A DNA stretch of 64,000 bases from JAFGPS01 sp964628465 (GTDB lineage: Bacteria > Planctomycetota > Phycisphaerae > Sedimentisphaerales > Anaerobacaceae). Positions 7,880 through 15,974 of the stretch are shown here, piece by piece. Position numbers and translations under genes: made by a program. Location of the stretch: contig CAZVOA010000002.1 of the NCBI GenBank assembly GCA_964628465.1, positions 1 to 64,000 of the forward strand, in the 5' to 3' direction. The notes under the pieces were generated by a model. That model was not told where the DNA came from. It did not search any database and was given only the letters and a program-made list of their open reading frames with translations. The first letter of the stretch is position 1. Every line of letters starts with the position of its first letter.

Positions 7880-9214
7880 TTAAATCAAACTGTAATCATA
7901 TGGTTTACGCATTGGGCGCGATGCAAAGCTTTGCGCTTCAGCGTCATTTACAAATTGTTCTTTTACCGGGTCCCAATTGAGTTTCCGGCCCAAGCGGATG
8001 GCAATCACGCCGAGGTGTGCAAGGCTTGCGGAACGGTGTCCCACTGAAACAGGACATATCGGGGTCTTGCGTGACTTTATGCAGTCAAGGAAGTTGCCCA
8101 TGTGATTGTTGCTTTCATAAACGCGTTTGGCATCTGAAGGCAGTTCCTCGGCAAGAAGTGAACGCTCACTGGCATTTATCAGGCCGCGAGTTACCCATAT
8201 CCAACCATCAGAGCCGATGAACTTTATGCCGTGCAACTGGCCGTCGCGGTTTTTGGTACTTCCGTCCCAGTCACTGTCCTTTGTGCTTTTGCATGTATGG
8301 ACGATGCCGTTGGCGTAAGTATATGTCACTTCGTACTCGCTGGCCGCGGTGAAGCCGCCGGGAATCATGTCAATCAGTTGTTTGCCTTCGATACTAACGG
8401 GACCTGAATCATCCATGTCCAGCGCCCAGAGTACGATGTCATTGTGATGTGCACCCCAGTCGGTCATTGTGCCGCCGGAATATTCCCACCAGTAACGGAA
8501 GCTGAAGTGCGTGCGTTCTTTGACATAATCGACTTTTGGCGTCTGTCCGAGCCAGAAATCGTAATCGAATCCTTCCGGAACAGGTGAGGTCTGGAACGGC
8601 CCCTGCCGCAACCCTGCGGGCAGCCAGACTTCTGCTTTTTGCAGCTTACCAATTCGCCCGTTGCGTATCAAATCGCAGGCCGTCCTGAAATGAATACTGC
8701 TTCTCTGCTGCGTGCCGGTCTGAAGAATGCGATTGGTTTGTTTTTGAACTTCGACAAGATGCTTGCCTTCATCTATGGTAAGCGTAAGTGGTTTTTCGCA
8801 GTAGATGTCCTTGCCCGCCTTCATCGCGGCGATGGCAACCAGCGTGTGCCAGTGGTCAACTGTGCCGCAAATGACCGCGTCAATATCCTTGCGTTCGAGA
8901 AGCTTGCGAAAATCGGCATAACCTTCTGCGCCGGGGAATTCATTCTTAGCTGTTGCTAAATGTCCGGCGTCAACATCACATACGGCAACGACTTTTGCGC
9001 CGCGGCCTTGTGCATTTTTCGCATCATAGCGACCTTGGCCACCGCAGCCGATGAGACCTATCTGAATTGCCTCATTTGGTGAAGCGGAAGTAGGATTCGA
9101 CTCCTGTGCCGCAGTTGTCCGGGCAGCCCACGAAGGTAATGACGTTGCCGCCGTCAGTAAACCTGTGGTCTTGAGAAAATTGCGACGTGAGATAAAGAAA
9201 TTTTTATTGTTCAT
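7880..9214 (-). CDS. Tat-exported Gfo/Idh/MocA oxidoreductase
   Basis: A 444-residue NAD(P)-dependent oxidoreductase. The twin-arginine signal SRRNFLKTTGLL (residues 9-20) predicts export in folded form with its cofactor. The Rossmann motif GLIGCGGQG spans 53-61 and the family signature EKP is at 140-142. The C-terminal Gfo/Idh substrate domain follows, with FRYWWEYSGGTMTDWGAHHNDI typical of planctomycete members. Relatives oxidise or reduce sugars and inositols, and some act as redox-assisted glycosidases (GH109 type). Its place between the esterase and GH3 genes suggests a role on a sugar released or modified by the cluster. GGAG precedes the ATG by seven bases. The substrate cannot be read from the sequence. 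Confidence 0.92.
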   Translation of the reverse strand: MNNKNFFISRRNFLKTTGLLTAATSLPSWAARTTAAQESNPTSASPNEAIQIGLIGCGGQGRYDAKNAQGRGAKVVAVCDVDAGHLATAKNEFPGAEGYADFRKLLERKDIDAVICGTVDHWHTLVAIAAMKAGKDIYCEKPLTLTIDEGKHLVEVQKQTNRILQTGTQQRSSIHFRTACDLIRNGRIGKLQKAEVWLPAGLRQGPFQTSPVPEGFDYDFWLGQTPKVDYVKERTHFSFRYWWEYSGGTMTDWGAHHNDIVLWALDMDDSGPVSIEGKQLIDMIPGGFTAASEYEVTYTYANGIVHTCKSTKDSDWDGSTKNRDGQLHGIKFIGSDGWIWVTRGLINASERSLLAEELPSDAKRVYESNNHMGNFLDCIKSRKTPICPVSVGHRSASLAHLGVIAIRLGRKLNWDPVKEQFVNDAEAQSFASRPMRKPYDYSLI

Positions 9215-9301
9215 TGGTCAACTCCAAAAAAATATATATCAAATTCTTTGCATAAATAATCTTTAAATGCCAATTATTCTAATTACAGCACAATATTATT
9301 T

Positions 9302-10159
9302 TTATGGCTGATTAGGCTCGGCGATATTATAACCCATTATTGAAAGCATTTTCTCTCCGTAGCGTTTTCCGAACGTTCTTGAACCTTCGGAATTGAAATG
9401 CATATGGTCATTGGTCGGGCAGCCTGCCGAGGAAATTACGTAGGAATTGGGAAGTGTCTCCGGCAGTTTCGCCATGATTTTATTGAAACCTGCGCATTGG
9501 CCATTCTGGTCGGCATTTACGGTTTCACCCGCGAGAAAAGCTACTTCTTCCGGCTTGAGGTTCAGGTCTTTGATAATATTATCATAAATGCCTTTGACTT
9601 TTTTCGGCCATTCATTGTCGTTCGCATTTGATTCGCCCTGATGCAGCAGGATTCCCTTGATTACGCCGTCTTTTTGCGCGACTTTGGCCATATCAATCAT
9701 ATATTGATAAGGATTTCCGCCGTAATTTTTTACAAGATTTTTTAGCCATTCCGCTTCCGTCGCAAGAGATGCCTGGAAAGTATCTTTTTCGAATAGTTCA
9801 ATCTTGCAGCCGGGTACGGAAACTTTAATGACACCAACTCTAACACCTTCAGGCAGGTTGGCAACCATTGTTCTGCCGAAATAGTCTATCATGCAAATAC
9901 CATTGCCTTTGGCTGCTAACGGCGGAATTGCGTCGTACCAGTTATCCTTTTTCCAGCCGCGTCTTTCATTATCGAAATCCGCCATGACCTGAAAACGCTT
10001 ATCGACAGTCCGGTCAATATCATCCATACGTCCGCCGCTTTCCATGTTCGACTGGCCGAAGCTTAAAAATACGTAAAAATTCGGATCCGGGCCAGCGAAA
10101 GTTTTCGTATTGAACGAGAGCAATGCCGCTAATAAGAACAATCCAAGTTTTATTTTCAT
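9302..10159 (-). CDS. SGNH carbohydrate acetyl esterase (CE6 / SASA type)
   Basis: A 285-residue secreted esterase starting MKIKLGLFLLAALLSFNTKTFAG, a clear signal peptide. The start is set at 10159 because GGAGG lies eight bases upstream; an in-frame ATG at 10204 would have no such site. The SASA/CE6 blocks are present: SFGQSNMESGG (nucleophile Ser in GQSN), LLHQGESN, and NDHMHFNSEG (Asp-His pair). Family members remove O-acetyl groups from xylan or sialic acids; next to GH43 and GH3 genes, acetyl-xylan esterase is the natural reading. It follows the LamG-like remnant and precedes the Gfo/Idh gene. Confidence 0.87.
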   Translation of the reverse strand: MKIKLGLFLLAALLSFNTKTFAGPDPNFYVFLSFGQSNMESGGRMDDIDRTVDKRFQVMADFDNERRGWKKDNWYDAIPPLAAKGNGICMIDYFGRTMVANLPEGVRVGVIKVSVPGCKIELFEKDTFQASLATEAEWLKNLVKNYGGNPYQYMIDMAKVAQKDGVIKGILLHQGESNANDNEWPKKVKGIYDNIIKDLNLKPEEVAFLAGETVNADQNGQCAGFNKIMAKLPETLPNSYVISSAGCPTNDHMHFNSEGSRTFGKRYGEKMLSIMGYNIAEPNQP

Positions 10160-10241
10160 AACAATTACCTCCAATATTAAATTAATATTATATTTCTTTT
10201 TCACAACAATTATAGCAGTTATTCACAAATATATTTTTTGT

Positions 10242-10460
10242 TCAACTAAACTTGAGTGACTGACCAATAGCCTGAAGGAAATTAAATTTTCCGGTATAGT
10301 CCCAGGCATAAGGACTTCCGCTTGCATTTGCGTCTCTGCGACCTCTACTGCCATCACGTCCCGACACTTCCTCAAAACACCAATGCGCCAGCAACTCAGC
10401 ATGCGCAGCATATGAAAATAACAGTATCGCTCCCATGTATATTATAATTTCTTTTCTCAT
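10242..10460 (-). pseudogene. Truncated LamG-like secreted protein (remnant)
   Basis: A 72-codon frame starting MRKEIIIYMGAILLFSYAAHAELLAHWCFEEVSG, a signal peptide followed by the opening strand of a LamG/concanavalin-like domain (AHWxFEExSG). It stops after GQSLKFS, where intact relatives usually continue with KFDG plus a further 150 or more residues. GGTGA lies four bases before the ATG, so it may still be translated. Only 82 bases separate its stop from the esterase start, so the rest of the gene is absent rather than frameshifted nearby. The internal SGRDGSRGRRDAN stretch is Gly/Arg-rich, like the inserts in neighbouring enzymes. It overlaps no other gene. Confidence 0.5.
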
Positions 10461-10492
10461 TAAATCACCGTGATTCAATCTATTCTTTTCTT

Positions 10493-11866
10493 TTAATTGA
10501 ATTGCCACCAGTCAAAATTAAACAGTTCGCCGTTGCCGCCGGAGAAGACCAGGTAAAGGTCCTGAACGCCGGATACGGATTTTATTTTGCATGACAGAAT
10601 TTTCCATGTTTGCCAGTCGCCGGTATTTACCACATCAATTCTGCCAAGCAGCCGTCCATCAACACTGCCGATACGAATATCAATATGTCCTCCCTCTGAG
10701 CCGCAGGCAACGCTCGCCTGAAATTGTCCGGGACTCTGGCTTCCGAAATCAACCTGACGAATCTTTATATAGTCGAAGTTGTCAATGTCTGTTACATACA
10801 CTCCGACCGTCTCGTTCTTTTCCATTTCAATACCTTGCGCCCACGCCATTGTTTCGGCCTGAATTATTGCACGCGGATTGAGCGTACCTATCGGTTTGAC
10901 ATTGTCTTCACGTATTTTAAGTTCAGAAACACTTCCATCATCATTGTATTTGAACTCTTCGACACACACCGAACGTCTCTTATCAATTCCATTCGGCAGC
11001 GAATCGGTCTGATAGAAAAGGTAGGAATGTCCCTTGTACTCGATAAGCCCGGGATGGTTGGAGCCTGTTGTTTCCTGCTTTTTCATTACTTCGCCGCCGT
11101 ACTTCCACGGACCAATCGGGCTTGAAGCGGTTGAGTAGTGAATTGATTCAGGAATACTTGAAGCATACCAGAGATAATACGTGTCACCGTGACGATAAAT
11201 CCATGGTGCTTCCTCGAAGTCTGGGCCGAAAGCTTCTTTAGTCAACTCGATATGAGATATTTCACTTTTGAGAGAAATCATGTCGTCATTAAGTTCTGCG
11301 TAGTAGCAGGCGTTATTGCCCCAATATAGCCATGCTTTGCCGTCATTATCGATAAAAACCGATGGGTCAAGATCATCCCAGCTATGCCGTGCGTATGTGG
11401 TCTGGTTGTTTGTCACCAGTGCCTTGCCGAGCGTGTCCTTGAACGGCCCGAAGGGACTATCAGATACCGCTACGCCAATAGCAACTCCGCCGGGACCTTG
11501 TGTATTGGCTGTGCTGACGTAATAATAGAACTTGCCGTTGCGATAGATACACTGTGCGGCGTTTGCGTCTCCGCCGGACCATGCGAATACTTTGCGAATA
11601 TCGAGTACCGCGCCGTGATGCGTCCAGTTGACCATATCAGTAGTCGAAAAGCAGTGATAATCGTACATTATAAACCGGCTCGATGGAGCGGTATCCTCAT
11701 CATGCCCGGTATAAAGATACAGCGTTCCATCATACACCATAGGCGCAGGATCAGCCGTGAATATAGTCTGTGTAATCGGATTATCCGCATAACAAATCGT
11801 CATCAAAGTAATTGTCACGGTTAGCGTGACACACGAGACGAGTTTCTGAATTTCTGTTGTCTTCAT
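10493..11866 (-). CDS. GH43 with C-terminal CBM6 (arabinoxylan-acting)
   Basis: A 457-residue secreted enzyme. The signal peptide ends near ICYA-DN (residue 27). The GH43 propeller spans about 32-320, with the catalytic triad D39 (TADPAP), D167 (DLDPSVF) and E219 (FEEAPWIY). Residues about 335-457 form a CBM6 xylan-binding module (AIIQAETMAWAQGIEMEK, then NFDWWQF at the end). This architecture is typical of arabinoxylan arabinofuranohydrolases and xylosidases of the XynD type. AGGA precedes the ATG. It lies between GH97 and the LamG remnant, in the same transcription direction. Arabinofuranosidase on arabinoxylan is the best guess. Confidence 0.93.
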   Translation of the reverse strand: MKTTEIQKLVSCVTLTVTITLMTICYADNPITQTIFTADPAPMVYDGTLYLYTGHDEDTAPSSRFIMYDYHCFSTTDMVNWTHHGAVLDIRKVFAWSGGDANAAQCIYRNGKFYYYVSTANTQGPGGVAIGVAVSDSPFGPFKDTLGKALVTNNQTTYARHSWDDLDPSVFIDNDGKAWLYWGNNACYYAELNDDMISLKSEISHIELTKEAFGPDFEEAPWIYRHGDTYYLWYASSIPESIHYSTASSPIGPWKYGGEVMKKQETTGSNHPGLIEYKGHSYLFYQTDSLPNGIDKRRSVCVEEFKYNDDGSVSELKIREDNVKPIGTLNPRAIIQAETMAWAQGIEMEKNETVGVYVTDIDNFDYIKIRQVDFGSQSPGQFQASVACGSEGGHIDIRIGSVDGRLLGRIDVVNTGDWQTWKILSCKIKSVSGVQDLYLVFSGGNGELFNFDWWQFN

Positions 11867-11926
11867 AGAACATCCTGAATTTATATTTGTTTATTTTATT
11901 GTATTTGCGATTTCTTATATATTTGT

Positions 11927-13825
11927 TTACTGCGAAGCGGAATTATTGACCTTTGTAATCCATACAACCGCGCCGCCTTTAGGTAGCATTTTTATATCGA
12001 TACTGTCATTATTACTTACATCTCTATTACTTATATCGAATGCGGATGCAGTGTCACCATCTTTAATCACTGCCATCTTATATTTAGTATTCGGCTGCAG
12101 GAAATCGAAGTTTATCTTAATTGTTTTTTCTTTCTCCTCGCCGTTTATTGCGCCTATATACCAATTTTCCGATTTTTTACGGGCTATAACAGTAAGCTGC
12201 CCCGGATAACCTTCCAATAATTTTGTATTGTCCCAGGCGGTTGGTATGTCACCAAGAAATTCTTTCGCTTCTTTAGGTAAGCTTGTAAAACCTGAAGGAC
12301 GATCAGCAAAATGCACAATGCCTGATTCAAATACAACCGACAACGCCAACTCATGAGCATAAGTCGTAGTGTGCGGATTCTGTGAATTTGTAAACGCAAC
12401 GGGCGTATAGTCCATCGGGCCAACCACATTTCTTGTATAAGGCAAAACTGTGTTATGACTTGCGCCCTGTGGTGTCATTCGCCGGCCGTTGTTATATTGT
12501 TCCGCTCCATAAACTCCCTCCATACTCATCAGGTTGGGATATGTACGGCTCCATCCCCGCGGCAGCGTGCAGCCGTGAAAATTGACCATCAGCTTATAAC
12601 GGGCGGCATCTTCCAGAATACTGATATAATGATTCATCGTTTTCTGCTGGTCGCCCGGGAAGAAATCTACCTTGATACCATATACGCCAATCTGATTGAG
12701 CCATTCAAATTCCTTGACACGTCTTTCCTGCGTATTCATTCTGTCGTTGGGAGTCGGGTCCATCCATGAAGTACCGGAATTATACCACATCAGCGGCTTG
12801 ACTCCTTTGCTGCTGGCATACTTGACAATGTCGTTAATATCGCCGCCGTTGCCCATCTGATCCCATTCCCAGTCAATCAAAGTGTATGGCCATCCCATTT
12901 CAGCCGCAAGGTCAACATATTCAACGAGTTTTTTATAATCTTTTGTGCCGTGATTATTCGCCCAGTAAATCCATGATGATGAGCCGGGCTTAATCCAGTC
13001 TGTTTCAGAAAGTTTACATGGAGTGCTTACGTCGGTAACAAGAGTCGATTCGACAATGTCACTGAGATGTCCGATTATCAATACGCGCCACGGAGATTGC
13101 CACGGCGTAGTGAACTGGTTTCCATCGCGGTCATTTTGAGCTTTGGTTACCTGGTAAGTTGTGTTATCTTTTGTAATTAATGAGCTTGCATAATTTTGCC
13201 TTGATATATCAGCTTCTGTAATGAGCATAAAAATATCATCTTGTATGTTAAACAAAGCAGGAAAGCCAAAACGACTGTTTTCTCTTGTGCTTGTACTAAC
13301 TGGATAGAAGGCTTCATATACGTCGTTGTAGGGCTGAATCCATCGTGTTATGCCGTCGGGAATTTTATAGGCGGTCAGTTCTTCAGTGATGGAATTCAAT
13401 GCAGTATCGTAATCACATAGAATATACCGAAAAGTCACGCCGTCGTTATAAACACGGAATATAATATCGATGCATTTATCTGAAGCGTTTTTAAATCGGA
13501 ACGTTTTTTCCACACCGAAATTTTCGCAATGTTTCTTCTTGCCATGCGGCATTTCATAATCATCATGAACAAGCGTGACTTTACTTTCGCTGATAAGGCT
13601 CAATTCGGAAAAATCCTGAGACTTCGTTTTTAATCCAAGAAGTGAAGACGGCAAAACCTCTATTGTTTTTTGATTTTCAGAATAAGAAACCGCAAACTTC
13701 GGCTGTGATTTATTTTGCAGTTCCAATACAACTTTGATTTTGTTATTTGGAGATACAACTTCAGTAGCATTAGCCCCCGAAACAAGCAAAACAAATATAA
13801 ACAAGATTCTTTTTAATTGCTTCAT
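11927..13825 (-). CDS. GH97 glycosidase (retaining alpha-galactosidase type), first copy
   Basis: A 632-residue secreted protein; the signal peptide ends near ANA-TE. The start is the ATG at 13825, with AGGAG five bases upstream; a GTG two codons earlier overlaps that site. GH97 layout: N-terminal beta-sandwich (SPNNKIKVVLEL), central TIM barrel (PGSSSWIYWANNHG, then WPYTLIDWEWDQMG), C-terminal beta domain ending PKGGAVVWITK. The barrel contains YGIKVDFF with D387, where retaining GH97 alpha-galactosidases carry their nucleophile Asp; inverting SusB-type enzymes use Glu bases instead. It lies next to a second GH97 with the same motif. A role in removing alpha-linked galactose is inferred. Confidence 0.92.
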   Translation of the reverse strand: MKQLKRILFIFVLLVSGANATEVVSPNNKIKVVLELQNKSQPKFAVSYSENQKTIEVLPSSLLGLKTKSQDFSELSLISESKVTLVHDDYEMPHGKKKHCENFGVEKTFRFKNASDKCIDIIFRVYNDGVTFRYILCDYDTALNSITEELTAYKIPDGITRWIQPYNDVYEAFYPVSTSTRENSRFGFPALFNIQDDIFMLITEADISRQNYASSLITKDNTTYQVTKAQNDRDGNQFTTPWQSPWRVLIIGHLSDIVESTLVTDVSTPCKLSETDWIKPGSSSWIYWANNHGTKDYKKLVEYVDLAAEMGWPYTLIDWEWDQMGNGGDINDIVKYASSKGVKPLMWYNSGTSWMDPTPNDRMNTQERRVKEFEWLNQIGVYGIKVDFFPGDQQKTMNHYISILEDAARYKLMVNFHGCTLPRGWSRTYPNLMSMEGVYGAEQYNNGRRMTPQGASHNTVLPYTRNVVGPMDYTPVAFTNSQNPHTTTYAHELALSVVFESGIVHFADRPSGFTSLPKEAKEFLGDIPTAWDNTKLLEGYPGQLTVIARKKSENWYIGAINGEEKEKTIKINFDFLQPNTKYKMAVIKDGDTASAFDISNRDVSNNDSIDIKMLPKGGAVVWITKVNNSASQ

Positions 13826-13849
13826 CGTCACTCCTGAAATAAATTTTCT

Positions 13850-15748
13850 TTATTCTTTAGTAATCCATATAACCGCACCGCCGCGAGGACTCATGGATAC
13901 TGTAAGCGTATCACTTTCTTTTACAGATTTGCTTTCACATTTAAATGTTGCGGCATTTTCCGGGTCGTCCCCAAATAATTCGGCGTTCCATGTACCGGAA
14001 TCCAGGAAAGAAAGCTCAATCTGCATCGTAGCGGCATCAGCACCGTTAAGCACTCCGATATACCATTCATTACCGCTTCTGCGGGCGAAACCTGCAATTT
14101 TGCCAATCTCACTTCCCGGAAGAACGATTGTCTCATCCCACGTTGAAGGAAGATGACGTAAGAAATCTTCAGCGGGATTTCCGATGAAGTCCTGATATTT
14201 TCCGGCAAAGTGCAACAGCGGCGAAGTCATATTGACCGCTTGAGCAAGAAGGTGTGACCATGTAAATCCAACCATCTCCTTGGTATCGAAAGCAGTCGGA
14301 GTATAATCAGCCGGACCTGCAAGGTATCGAGTGAAAAGAACTATCTGGTCATGGTCGGCGGCCTGAACACGTCGATAACGTGACATATGATATTCGTGAC
14401 CCCGCACGGCTTCACGTGTCAACTCATGAGGCCATGTCCGCTGGCGACCGGTAAGCTTGACTGAGCCATGAAAATTACATAAAAGATGTAATTCAGCTGT
14501 ATCCATTAATGCTCCTTCATACCAGCGTGTTATTTCAGCGGTACAGGCTGGGATGAAATCTATTTTAATACCTACAGCACCGAGCTCAGCGACTTTTTCA
14601 AGATACGCTCGCCGAGTAGAATCCGTGCGCATTTCCGAAGAATTCACCCATACAAGAGGGCCGACCCCCTGGCTCTTGGCATAATCAATAACATCCTTAA
14701 GGCATTGCCACTGGTCCTTACTCTGGGTCCGCCAGTTGCGCCAGCCGTCATCTATCAGGTAATACTCGAATCCGAGTTTCTTTGCGGCATCAACCCAGTT
14801 TTTCTGATCATCTAACTTTGGCGCTCCAATAGCCCACCACTGCCATAGAGACCGACCGGGTTTAATCCAGTCCGCGTTGGCTAATTCTTCCGACGGCGGC
14901 GGACAAAGATTTGTCACGATGTCACTATTAACAAGCGAATTAAGTCCGTCTGCGATAATCGCGACCCGCCATGGAGTGACAATTGAACCCTGATGTTTCC
15001 AGCCCCTTGATGAAGCGGGAAAAATCGCTTTGAGGAAATTTCCGTTACGCACAAGGCCCATATCAGGAAATGAATCGTTATTGGCCTCGGTTATGGAAAC
15101 GTATAGATTGTCACCCAGCTTGAAGGTCATAGGCGGCGCCCATTGTGAACCTTCAGGAATAGTATTAAAAGCTCCGTTTTGATAAGCCTGTTCATAGCTT
15201 CCGTCATAACGAGCCGCCCATGCGTGTGAATCAAGAGGCAAAGCCCATGAAGTGTTTTCGCCCGCGATTGTACGCGATGCGTCATCGAGCGTTATTCGTG
15301 TACGTACGGCGGCGCCATCATCAAATGCACGCACATCAAGCTCGTACTTCATCCCATCGGCGCACTCTATTGGTATCGTAACTTCATTGCAATGATTGGT
15401 CGCAATCGAATGGTTTCCGAAGGTTGGATATTGCTCATTGATTGCTATCCTTGCAGTTGGAGAACTTAGCGTAACAGATTGCCCAATGTTGTTGCCGTCA
15501 ATAATCAAACCCAAAGGAGCTGCAGCGAGAACAGGCTGACCCTGCCGCTGAACCGACCATGTAAGCTGGTCATTCGCATCGGCTCGGATTGCAATTTTAA
15601 TTTTTCCATTCGGACTGTTTACTGTTACAGTCTCGCCATCGAATCCAAATGATTTTGGAGAATGAAAAACATTCCGGCACCCGACACAACAAAACAGCAG
15701 GGAAATCAAGAACAGTTGTTTGAAGGTATTTACTATATAATTTAACAT
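13850..15748 (-). CDS. GH97 glycosidase lipoprotein, second copy
   Basis: A 632-residue GH97 with a lipobox-like CVGC (Cys24) after a hydrophobic stretch, so it is probably membrane-anchored, unlike its neighbour. The same architecture is present: SPNGKIKIAIRA sandwich, PGRSLWQWWAIG and YYLIDDGWRNW in the barrel, and a C-terminal domain ending SPRGGAVIWITKE. The putative nucleophile is D397 in VGIKIDFIP. The two GH97 proteins share order and motifs but differ strongly in the barrel loops, so they look like old paralogues with different substrates or linkages. The gap to the downstream GH97 is 24 bases, which indicates co-transcription. Confidence 0.91.
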   Translation of the reverse strand: MLNYIVNTFKQLFLISLLFCCVGCRNVFHSPKSFGFDGETVTVNSPNGKIKIAIRADANDQLTWSVQRQGQPVLAAAPLGLIIDGNNIGQSVTLSSPTARIAINEQYPTFGNHSIATNHCNEVTIPIECADGMKYELDVRAFDDGAAVRTRITLDDASRTIAGENTSWALPLDSHAWAARYDGSYEQAYQNGAFNTIPEGSQWAPPMTFKLGDNLYVSITEANNDSFPDMGLVRNGNFLKAIFPASSRGWKHQGSIVTPWRVAIIADGLNSLVNSDIVTNLCPPPSEELANADWIKPGRSLWQWWAIGAPKLDDQKNWVDAAKKLGFEYYLIDDGWRNWRTQSKDQWQCLKDVIDYAKSQGVGPLVWVNSSEMRTDSTRRAYLEKVAELGAVGIKIDFIPACTAEITRWYEGALMDTAELHLLCNFHGSVKLTGRQRTWPHELTREAVRGHEYHMSRYRRVQAADHDQIVLFTRYLAGPADYTPTAFDTKEMVGFTWSHLLAQAVNMTSPLLHFAGKYQDFIGNPAEDFLRHLPSTWDETIVLPGSEIGKIAGFARRSGNEWYIGVLNGADAATMQIELSFLDSGTWNAELFGDDPENAATFKCESKSVKESDTLTVSMSPRGGAVIWITKE

Positions 15749-15895
15749 AACAGTGCCACTTTCAAATTGATATACTTACGTATTATTTTTGACAATTCTT
15801 TCTACTATAAACACTGTTTTGCTTATAGCATATGTCAATAGTTGCCTATTGCATGGATATCCTTGACTTTTTACTATAATGATATCAATAAAGCA

Positions 15896-15929
15896 AAATA
15901 ATCAAAATAAATCACTATTTTGATTATTT
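15896..15929 (-). terminator. AT-rich 14-bp inverted repeat (terminator or operator)
   Basis: AAATAATCAAAATA at 15896-15909 and its exact complement at 15916-15929, with a 6-base loop. It lies in the 226-bp gap between the GH95 pair and the GH97 genes, the largest gap inside the cluster. On the minus strand the distal arm is T-rich, which would allow termination after the upstream GH95. The perfect symmetry equally fits a regulator binding site for the GH97 transcript. Confidence 0.5.
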
Positions 15930-15974
15930 GTGCAAATAGAAAATATGCAAATGTTGCTACGAAGCAGCTTTTTT

